Below, piece after piece: positions 51,479 through 59,802 of a stretch of DNA of 64,000 bases. The stretch covers positions 16,656-80,655 of the forward strand of contig NZ_JACBNQ010000016.1 in the NCBI RefSeq assembly GCF_013403245.1, in the 5' to 3' direction. Origin of the DNA: Sedimentibacter hydroxybenzoicus DSM 7310. Its GTDB lineage: Bacteria > Bacillota > Clostridia > Tissierellales > Sedimentibacteraceae. The translations under genes were made by a program, and so were the position numbers. Each line of letters begins with the position of its first letter. The stretch's first letter is position 1. The notes under the pieces were generated by a model that ran no database searches, had not been told where the DNA came from, and saw nothing but the letters and a program-made list of their open reading frames with translations.

Positions 51479-52306
51479 TTATTTGCTTTTCAACAATTTA
51501 TAAATATCCTTCCTTATATGCTTCAATAGAGGAAGTTCATTTCTTATCTTTTTCACGTAATCCAAATCAATTTCCTGTATAATATATCCTTCTTTTTCAT
51601 CCATCCTTGAGAGTACATTTCCCCAGGGAGATGCCACAATGGAATTACCATAAGAATGATACATTGCTTCTAAATCTCTGGCGGGAGCCACACCTATAGT
51701 ATAAACCTGATTATCCAATGCTCTTGCTCTGAAGCTGAGCTCCCAATGAGCAGGACCTGTAGTCATATTAAATGCTCCGGGATAAATAATCACTTCTGCT
51801 CCCTCTGCTGCCATTAACCTCGACAGCTCGGGAAATCTGATATCATAGCAAATAGCGAGACCAATCCTGCAGAATTCAGTATCAAACAGAGTTACATCCC
51901 CGCCTGAAGTTAATGTATCAGATTCCTTAAAATATTGACCTCCTTCGATATCAATATCAAAAAGGTGCATTTTTCTGTGTTTAGCTATTTGAATTCCGTT
52001 TCTGTTAAATACATATGATGTATTGTAAACTTTATTGTCTTTTAGCTCGGGAATCGTACCGGCAACAACATAAATACCGCAGTCCTTAGCTGCCTTGCTC
52101 ATAGCCGTATAAGCAGCGCCTCCTTCGTTCTCACCGTAGGCTCTGAAAAGCGAACTGTTGTATGGACAGCAAAACATTTCAGGAAGTACCGCAATGTCCG
52201 CACCCTCCTTTGAAACTCTTTCAATCAATCTGACTGCATTTTCTATATTTTTTTCCTTATCGTCACATACATCTGTCTGCAATAATGCTACTTTAAACTT
52301 ATTCAT
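51479..52306 (-). CDS. carbon-nitrogen hydrolase, omega-amidase (Nit2)-like
   Basis: Nitrilase-superfamily amidase of 275 residues. The Glu-Lys-Cys triad is Glu43 (LPEMF), Lys112 (HRKMHLFDID) and Cys153 (AICYDIRFPE). The HLFDIDIEGG and FPELSR segments fit the Nit2/omega-amidase group, which hydrolyses 2-oxoglutaramate or 2-oxosuccinamate made by glutamine and asparagine transaminases. An aminotransferase gene lies 680 bp downstream, which would fit such a pair. Confidence 0.88.
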   Translation of the reverse strand: MNKFKVALLQTDVCDDKEKNIENAVRLIERVSKEGADIAVLPEMFCCPYNSSLFRAYGENEGGAAYTAMSKAAKDCGIYVVAGTIPELKDNKVYNTSYVFNRNGIQIAKHRKMHLFDIDIEGGQYFKESDTLTSGGDVTLFDTEFCRIGLAICYDIRFPELSRLMAAEGAEVIIYPGAFNMTTGPAHWELSFRARALDNQVYTIGVAPARDLEAMYHSYGNSIVASPWGNVLSRMDEKEGYIIQEIDLDYVKKIRNELPLLKHIRKDIYKLLKSK

Positions 52307-52364
52307 ACCAACACCATCCTTTTACTTTATTATAGATGATATTCCATTTATTCGCAAATGGAAA

Positions 52365-52431
52365 ATGAGATCCTTCACTGCGTTCAGGATGACAAAAATG
52401 TCATTCTGAAACACAACCGAAAAATCTCGTC
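52365..52431. repeat. dispersed repeat, TGTCATCCTGAG family (copy C, rearranged)
   Basis: GAGATCCTTCACTGCGTTCA and GGATGACA form the right end of one unit; this is followed by TGTCATTCTGAAACACAACCG, the left end of another. The two half-units are joined head to head, in the gap between pyc and the amidase gene. Confidence 0.65.
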
Positions 52432-52442
52432 TTTTATATCTT

Positions 52443-55400
52443 TTATTCCAGTTCAGCAATCAGCTCTCCTGCTACAACACGCTGACCTTCCTTGACGTGG
52501 ATTTTGGCCACGGTTCCGGATAATGGAGACAATACATTTGTTTCCATCTTCATTGCCTCCAATATGGCAATCGGCTGTCCTGCTTCCACCTTATCCCCTT
52601 GCTTAATAAGAATCTTATAAACATTGCCGGGAATATTTGCGCCGATTTCATATTGATTGCCGGTATCAGCCATAACAATCTCAACTGCCGCACTTTTTAA
52701 ATTAACGGCATTTTTGTCTTTTATGGTGATTACTCTTCTGTTTCCGTTGACCTCAAATACCAGGTCCTTTGTACCGTCTTGATTTGACTTGATTTCAACC
52801 AGCTTAATGCTCAGCTTTTTACCTTCGGCAATTTTAACACCGCAGGTTTCACCTTCCTCCAAGCCGTGGAAGAATATGTCGCTGCCCATCAATCTAAGGT
52901 TTCCTTCTTCCTTAATGGTTTTCAGATAATCCTCAAATACCTTTGGGTACAATGCGTAGCTTAAAGCTTCTTCATTAGTTCCCTCAAGGTTATGTTTTTC
53001 CTTAAGCATTTGTTTAATTGCATCAAAGTCCTCAGGTGGCAATAGTTCACCCGGTCTGCACTTGATAGGCTCTTTACCCTTTAAAATTAACTTGCTTAAA
53101 TCTTCGGGGAAACCACCCTCCGGCTGACCCATCATACCTTCGAAATATGAAACGATTGAATCCGGAAAATCCATATCCTTTGCTTTACCATAAATATTTT
53201 CCGGAGACAAATCATTTTGAACCATGAATATGGCCGTATCTCCCACTGCCTTTGATGAAGGTGTAACCTTTACTATGTCTCCGAGCATTTCATTGACTGT
53301 TTTAAACATTTCTTTAACTTCCTCAAATCTATGCCCGAGTCCAAAGCTTTCAACCTGCGGCTTTAAGTTTGAATATTGACCGCCGGGTATTTCATACTTG
53401 TATATTTCAGCCGTACCGGTTTTTAATCCTGATTCGAACTTGCTGTATACAGGTCTAACAGCCTCCCAATAGTCGGAAATCTTCTGCATATCATCAAGAC
53501 TAATGAATGTGTCTCTTTCCGTATTGTTCATAGCGGCTATGACCGAGTTTAAAGGTGGCTGACTTGTCAATCCTGCCATGGAGTTAAAAGCAGTATCCAC
53601 TATATCCACTCCTGCATTTGCAGCGGCATAAACAGCTACAACACCGTTTCCGCTTGTATCGTGAGTGTGCAAATGAACAGGTATTGCCAATTCATTCTTC
53701 AAAGCTCTTATAAGCTTATCTGCAGCCATTGGTTTTAACAGTGCCGACATGTCCTTGATAGCTAATATGTGGGCTCCCCTTTTTTCAAGCTTTTTAGCTA
53801 AATCAACATAATATTTGAGTGTGTATTTATCTCTTTTTTCATCAAGTATATCACCTGTATAGCATATGCTTGCTTCCACTATTTTATTTTGATTTAATAC
53901 CTCATCTATTGCAACTTCCATGCCTTCAATCCAGTTTAAGGAGTCAAATATACGATATACGTCAATACCATTTTTTGCTGATGCTTTTACAAATTCTCTT
54001 ATAACATTGTCGGGATAGTTCTTATAGCCGACGGCATTTGCTCCTCTAAGCAGCATTTGGAATAATACATTCGGTATTTTTTCCCTTAGTACGCTTAATC
54101 TTTCCCACGGATCTTCCTTTAAAAATCTATAGGCAACATCGAATGTGGCACCTCCCCACATTTCTATAGAAAACAATTCACTTGCCAACAGAGACATAGC
54201 AGGTGCTATTTTTTCCATATCAATTGTACGCACGCGGGTTGCCATCAAAGATTGATGTGCATCTCGCATCGTTGTGTCCGTCAATAAAAGCTTCTTCTGG
54301 CTCAAGACGTATTTCGAAACCTCTTCAGGTCCTTTTGAATCCAATAACTGCTTAAGTCCGGGCTTAACTTCAGTATTTTTCGTATCAGGAACTCTCGGCA
54401 CATTAAATTGAGGCTTAACACCCTTTGTTTCATTTACGACTATGTTGCCGATGTAGTTCAACAGCTTCAGTTCCTTATCCTCTCCGCCCCTTACATTCAA
54501 AAGTGATGGATTGTCTGCGATAAATCCCGTATCACATTGACCTCTTTTAAATATTTCATGATTTAGTACATTCAACAAAAATCCTATATTTGTTTTAACT
54601 CCATGAATTTTTAATTCTTTTAAAGCCCTTGTATTCTTGCTTATGGCATCATTAAATGTCCTGCCGTGTGAAATAACCTTCACCAGCAAGCTGTCATAGT
54701 AGGGACCTATGACGGCACCTGTAAATCCGTTTCCACCGTCCAGGCGTATACCGAATCCGGAACCGCTTCTGTATACATCAATTTTTCCTGTATCAGGGGC
54801 AAAATTATTTGACGGATCTTCGGTTGTTACCCTGCACTGAATAGCATAACCATTTTGCTTAATGTCTGCTTGAGTTTTTATATTAATTTCTGGGGAACTC
54901 AATTTATGCCCCTGTGAGATTAAAATCTGTGCTTGTACTAAGTCAATACCCGTAACCATTTCGGTAACAGTGTGTTCAACCTGAATTCTCGGGTTCATTT
55001 CTATAAAATAATGATTACCGCCCTTATCTACCAGAAACTCTAAGGTTCCTGCATTTCTGTAATTAACGGCTCTTGCTATTTTAAGCGCATCCTGACAGAT
55101 TGCTTCTCTCTGTTCATCGCTTATTGATAAAGCAGGGGTAATTTCAACGACTTTCTGATGCCTTCTTTGGATGGAGCAATCCCTTTCAAACAAATGCACT
55201 ATGTTTCCGTAATTATCGCCAAGAACCTGAACCTCTATATGCTTCGGTCTGTCCAAATACTTTTCTATAAATATATCATCGATACCGAAAGCCTTTTTTG
55301 CCTCACTTTGAGCACTTCTGAATTCTCTTATTAAATCCTCTTCGCGCCACGCAATACGCATCCCTCTTCCGCCACCGCCTGCCGATGCTTTAAGAATAAC

Positions 55401-55871
55401 GGGATATCCGCAAAATTCAGCAAATTTCTTTGCTTCCTCTTCGGATTTAACAGCTTCTTCGATACCCGGGATAGTAGGCACCCCTACAGAATTTGCAACA
55501 ATTTTAGATTTAATTTTATCTCCTAATTTGCTCATCATAATGTGGTCAGGTCCTATAAACACTATACCTTCTTCCTCACATTTGCGGGCAAATTCAACAT
55601 TCTCTGATAAAAAGCCATAGCCGGGATGGATAGCATCAACACCCTTAGCTTTTGCTAAGCTTATTATTTCGTCAATGGCTAAGTATGCATCAACAGGTCT
55701 TTTATTTTCACCTATTTTATAAGATTCATCAGCTTTTGTTCTGAAAAGTGAATTTTTATCCTCTTCAGAGTATATTGCTACACTTCTTATACCCAATTCT
55801 TCACATGCCCTACAAACCCTGATGGCTATTTCACCGCGATTAGCAACCAATATTCTTTTGAAATTTTTCAT
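52443..55871 (-). CDS. pyc: pyruvate carboxylase
   Basis: Biotin enzyme of 1142 residues making oxaloacetate from pyruvate, bicarbonate and ATP. N-terminal biotin carboxylase (about 1-450: RILVANRGEIAIRV, KASAGGGGRGMR, FIEMNPRIQVEHTVTE); carboxyltransferase (about 520-1000: LLTDTTMRDAHQSLMATRVR, IKDMSALL, PVHLHTHDTSGN); C-terminal biotin carrier with the biotin lysine Lys1108 in EAMKMET. Full-length single-chain form. The start is the ATG at 55871 with GAGGACAAC before it; 27 further upstream codons are open but lack a ribosome site. Confidence 0.97.
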   Translation of the reverse strand: MKNFKRILVANRGEIAIRVCRACEELGIRSVAIYSEEDKNSLFRTKADESYKIGENKRPVDAYLAIDEIISLAKAKGVDAIHPGYGFLSENVEFARKCEEEGIVFIGPDHIMMSKLGDKIKSKIVANSVGVPTIPGIEEAVKSEEEAKKFAEFCGYPVILKASAGGGGRGMRIAWREEDLIREFRSAQSEAKKAFGIDDIFIEKYLDRPKHIEVQVLGDNYGNIVHLFERDCSIQRRHQKVVEITPALSISDEQREAICQDALKIARAVNYRNAGTLEFLVDKGGNHYFIEMNPRIQVEHTVTEMVTGIDLVQAQILISQGHKLSSPEINIKTQADIKQNGYAIQCRVTTEDPSNNFAPDTGKIDVYRSGSGFGIRLDGGNGFTGAVIGPYYDSLLVKVISHGRTFNDAISKNTRALKELKIHGVKTNIGFLLNVLNHEIFKRGQCDTGFIADNPSLLNVRGGEDKELKLLNYIGNIVVNETKGVKPQFNVPRVPDTKNTEVKPGLKQLLDSKGPEEVSKYVLSQKKLLLTDTTMRDAHQSLMATRVRTIDMEKIAPAMSLLASELFSIEMWGGATFDVAYRFLKEDPWERLSVLREKIPNVLFQMLLRGANAVGYKNYPDNVIREFVKASAKNGIDVYRIFDSLNWIEGMEVAIDEVLNQNKIVEASICYTGDILDEKRDKYTLKYYVDLAKKLEKRGAHILAIKDMSALLKPMAADKLIRALKNELAIPVHLHTHDTSGNGVVAVYAAANAGVDIVDTAFNSMAGLTSQPPLNSVIAAMNNTERDTFISLDDMQKISDYWEAVRPVYSKFESGLKTGTAEIYKYEIPGGQYSNLKPQVESFGLGHRFEEVKEMFKTVNEMLGDIVKVTPSSKAVGDTAIFMVQNDLSPENIYGKAKDMDFPDSIVSYFEGMMGQPEGGFPEDLSKLILKGKEPIKCRPGELLPPEDFDAIKQMLKEKHNLEGTNEEALSYALYPKVFEDYLKTIKEEGNLRLMGSDIFFHGLEEGETCGVKIAEGKKLSIKLVEIKSNQDGTKDLVFEVNGNRRVITIKDKNAVNLKSAAVEIVMADTGNQYEIGANIPGNVYKILIKQGDKVEAGQPIAILEAMKMETNVLSPLSGTVAKIHVKEGQRVVAGELIAELE

Positions 55872-56092
55872 GTTGTCCTCCAATTCACCAAAAAATATAC
55901 ATTTTTCAAACTCTATAAGCCATAGTGTAACATTATTTAATAAATTTTTCAATTGAATAATTTAATAAAATTAAATTTAAATATAAAAAACCTTACTTTC
56001 TTTATTTTGATTAACAAAGCAATTCCTCAAATCGTTTTCCGCCTTCTTTCAATAAGGTTATTTGTATTATTCAGTATTAATACATTTTTAAA

Positions 56093-56134
56093 TATAAAAA
56101 AAATCAATTTGATTAATTTATACAAATTGATTTT
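56093..56134 (-). terminator. terminator after the histidine phosphatase gene
   Basis: A 12-bp A/T-rich stem AAAATCAATTTG/CAAATTGATTTT with an 11-nt loop, followed on the minus strand by a run of eight T. The remaining part of the 322-bp gap to pyc is AT-rich, probably the pyc promoter region; I see no convincing promoter or gene in it. Confidence 0.65.
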
Positions 56135-56193
56135 ATATATTATTATCTCCCATAATCCCGTATACTTTTCCATTTCCCGGGAAATTTCGACAA

Positions 56194-56823
56194 CTAGTTA
56201 AACGCAGCCGAGCCTTTAAGGTGTTCTATATCATTGTAGAAAATTTCTTTAATTTCATCGTTATCATCAACTTCAAAGCAGGATAAACTACAATTGCTTA
56301 CTACCGTACCCATCCAGTCATTGTTTATTTTGAACTTCCTTATATATGATTCAATACACTTTATAGTTCCACCGTGAGCCACTATTAAAACATTCTTTCC
56401 TCTGCACTTTTCAACAACTTCTTTAAATGCATTTTCCACCCTGTTATAAAATTGAATTAAGCTTTCACCGTTTGGATATCCGTATTTAAACGGGTCACTT
56501 TTTATTTTATCAATTACGTCTCCATGTCCTTCTACTATTTCATCCCATCTCATTCCTTCAAAGTCGCCAAGATTTATTTCCATGAGTCCATCATGAGTTT
56601 CTATATCAATTTGTTTATTACCTTTTACTATTTCTGCAGTTCGGTATGCCCTTTTCAATGGACTTGCCACTATACAGTCTAAATCAATATCCTCAATTCT
56701 GTCTGACAAAAGCTCAGCAGCCATTATACCTTTATCTGTCAGAGCAGAATCCTTATTTCCCTGAAATCTTCTTTGCTTGTTCCATTCTGTTTCACCATGT
56801 CTGGTTATATATATTCTGGTCAT
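56194..56823 (-). CDS. histidine phosphatase family protein
   Basis: Phosphoglycerate-mutase-like phosphatase of 209 residues. The catalytic motif is ITRHGETEWN with the phospho-accepting histidine near residue 8, then ASPLKRAYRTAEI and a second histidine in VAHGGTI. Cofactor-independent substrates vary widely in this family (phosphosugars, alpha-ribazole phosphate, others). It could be the CobC phosphatase of cobalamin synthesis, but it is far from the cbi genes and nothing else supports that. AAGGAG precedes the ATG. Confidence 0.88.
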   Translation of the reverse strand: MTRIYITRHGETEWNKQRRFQGNKDSALTDKGIMAAELLSDRIEDIDLDCIVASPLKRAYRTAEIVKGNKQIDIETHDGLMEINLGDFEGMRWDEIVEGHGDVIDKIKSDPFKYGYPNGESLIQFYNRVENAFKEVVEKCRGKNVLIVAHGGTIKCIESYIRKFKINNDWMGTVVSNCSLSCFEVDDNDEIKEIFYNDIEHLKGSAAFN

Positions 56824-56869
56824 TTATCTATACTCCTTAATTTTATCTTTAAAAATTTTGAATCCATTG

Positions 56870-57466
56870 TCATATCAACCCCACAAAAATCGGTACTAAG
56901 ACTGTCACAGATAATGAAATTATTACGCCGCTTATAAAGGATATTACAGCCAATTCCTGACTTGTATTTTTGGTTATGATAGGTAAGCCTGTATCCATGC
57001 TTATTGCGGCACCGGCAGCAATGGTTTCTAAATATCCGATACGCTTGGCTATGGTTGGTATAAATATAAAAGCAAGTATTTCTCTGAAAACATTAGTTAA
57101 AAATGCAACTGTGCCAAGCTCTGCCGAAACAGGTGTTATGATAATTGCCGACAAGGTATACCATGACATGCCCGAGGCAACGGCCAAAGAACCGAACAAG
57201 TCCATTTTAAATATTATGCTGCAGATTATCCCGCCAAATAAGCTTCCGGCTATTGTAGCAACAGGAATCATCAGCACTTTAAAGCCCACCTTCTTTAAAC
57301 TTGAAAAAATTTCCTTGTTACTGCCTAAATCAATTCCAACAAAAAACAGTAAGAGGCATAATCCTATATCCATCATTAATCCTGTATGGGCATAAATTTT
57401 CTGGGGAATTATAAATAAACCGCTGATTACTCCCAATGCCAGGGCTGCCAATATTTTTTTAGTCAT
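56870..57466 (-). CDS. LysO family transporter, C-terminal part protein
   Basis: Membrane protein of 198 residues with about six hydrophobic segments. It matches the C-terminal part of the lysine exporter LysO (YbjE, DUF340): DIGLCLLLFFVGIDLGSN, SGMSWYTLSAIIITPV and AISMDTGLPII. In this genome the LysO fold is split in two genes; this one overlaps the N-terminal partner by 8 nt. The ribosome site AGGAGG is good. Confidence 0.85.
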   Translation of the reverse strand: MTKKILAALALGVISGLFIIPQKIYAHTGLMMDIGLCLLLFFVGIDLGSNKEIFSSLKKVGFKVLMIPVATIAGSLFGGIICSIIFKMDLFGSLAVASGMSWYTLSAIIITPVSAELGTVAFLTNVFREILAFIFIPTIAKRIGYLETIAAGAAISMDTGLPIITKNTSQELAVISFISGVIISLSVTVLVPIFVGLI

Positions 57467-57767
57467 CGCTGCCTCCTGTGATCCTTTTATCCGAAAACAA
57501 CTTCTTTCTTAATAAATAAACAAAAAAAATACTGAAAGCAACAGTAACAACTGCAAATACGGCTGCAGTCAAGCCGATTTTTCCTATTGATGAAAGCACC
57601 TGCTCGTCCATTCCGACTCTAACACCCATTACATATATTAAGCCAAACAATATAACCGCTTGAATGCCGGATATTTTTTTCATCAAATTATTATGAATTA
57701 ATCCTTTGCTGCTTATAAACCATCCGACTGCAAGTAATCCAAAGTACATTAAGATTCTAAGTGCCAT
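57459..57767 (-). CDS. LysO family transporter, N-terminal part protein
   Basis: Membrane protein of 102 residues with three hydrophobic segments, matching the N-terminal part of LysO; LFGLIYVMGVRVGMDEQVL is a typical segment. With the 198-residue protein downstream it should form one lysine (or similar cationic amino acid) exporter. GAGGGTG lies before the ATG. Splitting is common in Firmicutes, so it is not a broken gene. Confidence 0.83.
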   Translation of the reverse strand: MALRILMYFGLLAVGWFISSKGLIHNNLMKKISGIQAVILFGLIYVMGVRVGMDEQVLSSIGKIGLTAAVFAVVTVAFSIFFVYLLRKKLFSDKRITGGSDD

Positions 57768-57783
57768 AATTCACCCTCGTATG

Positions 57784-59754
57784 CTACGGTTTTACACCAC
57801 CGTTTAACCAATCAATAAATTGATCTTCTGTTATTATTGTGATATTTAATTCTTTTGCTTTTTTATTCTTTGATGAATTTGACATATTGTCGTTGTTTAT
57901 CAGGTAGTTTGTTTTTGAAGTTACTGAACCTGTAACCTTTCCGCCTCTTTCTTCTATTACGTCCTTCAATTCATCCCTGTTTTTAAACTGTTCTACTGAG
58001 CCTGTTATAACAAATGTTAAGCTTTCAAACAGCTGCGCCGCATTATTTTCTTCTGCTTTTTCTATTGTAACCTCATCAAGCAGGTCATGCACAATTTTTT
58101 CATTTCTATCGTTCCCGAAAAATTCTACATAAGCTTTGGCCATTACATTTCCTATGCCTGATATTTCGATTAATTCTTCATATGTCGCATTTTCTATTCT
58201 TTCCCAATCATCATTGAATTTCCTGCATATTAATTTAGCGTTTGCAACTCCTATATTAGGTATGCCAAGGCTATACAGCAGCCTTGCGGCAGTTGTATTT
58301 CTTGCTTTGTTAACTGATTGTACCAGATTACTAAATGATTTTTCACCGAAGCCTTCCATATTAACTATCACATCCCTAAAACTCTCAATATGGAATATAT
58401 CGCTTAATTCTTTAACTAAGCCTTTTGCAATAAGTTTTTCTATGGTTGCTTCCGACAATCCTTCTATATTGATTGCGTCTCTGCTCACAAAATGCGTAAA
58501 GGATTTTATCTGCTTAGCCATGCATTCATCATTTATACAATATAAGGTTTTAATGTCATTATCATTCTTAATTACGGTTTCTCCGCCACATACGGGACAG
58601 CTGTCCGGAATTTCTACGTTATTACTTCTTGTTATGTTGTCGGATATTTGAGGAATAATCATATTTGCCTTATAAACGCTTACGGTATCACCGATTCCAA
58701 GCTGTAGGTTTTCCAAAATACTCAAATTATGAACACTGGCACGGCTTACTGTCGTACCTTCAAGCTCAACAGGCTCAAAAATTGCTATAGGATTTATAAG
58801 TCCGGTCCTTGATGCGCTCCATTCAATTTCCAACAGCTTGGTTTCCTTAACTTCATCTCTCCATTTAAAGGCAATCGAATCTCTCGGAAATTTAGATGTT
58901 GCTCCCAGTGATTCACCGTATGAAATGTTGTCATACATTAAAACCAACCCATCAGACGGCAATTCATTATCAATTACTCTATCTTCAAAATATTTAACTG
59001 TATCCTGTAAATTAAGAGAATTGACCTTTTTATATTCCACCACTCCAAAGCCCTGGTTTTTAAGCCAGTTTAGCTGTTCTGTTCTTGAATTTATAAAATC
59101 TATACCATCTGCTTTAAATAACGAGAAAGCATAAAATTGAACATTCCTGTCAGCAGTAATTTTATTGTTAAGCTGCCTTACCGATCCGCTGCATAGATTA
59201 CGGGGATTTTTATATTTGAGTGCAACGTCTGTAATTTTATTGTTGATTATTTCAAAATCCGGATAACTGATAACAGCTTCACCTCTTAAAACCAAACTTC
59301 CCTTAAAACTGATATTCAGCGGAAGGTTTATAAATACTCTTGCATTATTTGTTATAACCTCTCCTGTTTCGCCGTTGCCCCTGGTGACTGCCTTAATTAG
59401 CTTTCCGTCTAAATATGTCATAACAATAGTTAAGCCGTCAAGCTTCCATGAAAGAACACCTTCATTATCTCCAAGCCACTGCTGCAGCTCTGCAGCATCC
59501 TTTGTTTTATCCAAAGAAAGCATTGGTTTTTCATGTTTTTCTTTAGGTAAATTGGATAAAAGCTCATATCCCACATTAATTGTTGGGCTGTTTGACAATG
59601 TTATATTAGTTTCCTTTTCTAATTCAACCAATTCATCGTAAAGAGCATCATACTCATAGTTTGACATAATTTCCCGATTTTCCTGGTAGTATGCCTTGTT
59701 TGCTTCATTTAACAGTTTGATTTTTTTCTTCATTAACAGAAGCCTATCTTCCAT
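57784..59754 (-). CDS. ligA: NAD-dependent DNA ligase
   Basis: Replicative DNA ligase of 656 residues. Domains in order: Ia (about 1-65), adenylation domain with the active-site lysine Lys104 in SWKLDG, OB fold, a four-cysteine zinc finger (CPVCGG...CINDEC), helix-hairpin-helix region (LGIPNIGVANAKLI, ISGIGNVMAKA) and C-terminal BRCT domain (TFVITGSVEQFKNRDELKDV). The start is the ATG at 59754 with AGAGG; a TTG upstream is less likely. It follows pcrA by 48 nt. Confidence 0.96.
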   Translation of the reverse strand: MEDRLLLMKKKIKLLNEANKAYYQENREIMSNYEYDALYDELVELEKETNITLSNSPTINVGYELLSNLPKEKHEKPMLSLDKTKDAAELQQWLGDNEGVLSWKLDGLTIVMTYLDGKLIKAVTRGNGETGEVITNNARVFINLPLNISFKGSLVLRGEAVISYPDFEIINNKITDVALKYKNPRNLCSGSVRQLNNKITADRNVQFYAFSLFKADGIDFINSRTEQLNWLKNQGFGVVEYKKVNSLNLQDTVKYFEDRVIDNELPSDGLVLMYDNISYGESLGATSKFPRDSIAFKWRDEVKETKLLEIEWSASRTGLINPIAIFEPVELEGTTVSRASVHNLSILENLQLGIGDTVSVYKANMIIPQISDNITRSNNVEIPDSCPVCGGETVIKNDNDIKTLYCINDECMAKQIKSFTHFVSRDAINIEGLSEATIEKLIAKGLVKELSDIFHIESFRDVIVNMEGFGEKSFSNLVQSVNKARNTTAARLLYSLGIPNIGVANAKLICRKFNDDWERIENATYEELIEISGIGNVMAKAYVEFFGNDRNEKIVHDLLDEVTIEKAEENNAAQLFESLTFVITGSVEQFKNRDELKDVIEERGGKVTGSVTSKTNYLINNDNMSNSSKNKKAKELNITIITEDQFIDWLNGGVKP

Positions 59755-59802
59755 AGTAATCCTCTTCAATTTATATTTTTTCTGACCTATATCTTTTCTT
59801 AT

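Noticed and set aside
55953..56201. 82-codon plus-strand open frame beside pyc
   Set aside because: It is low-complexity Ile/Leu/Asn-rich sequence from AT-rich DNA, starts without a ribosome site and runs through the terminator of the phosphatase gene.
56194..56823. Assignment as CobC (alpha-ribazole phosphatase)
   Set aside because: The motif fits any histidine phosphatase and the gene is 25 kb from the cbi genes with no cobalamin context.
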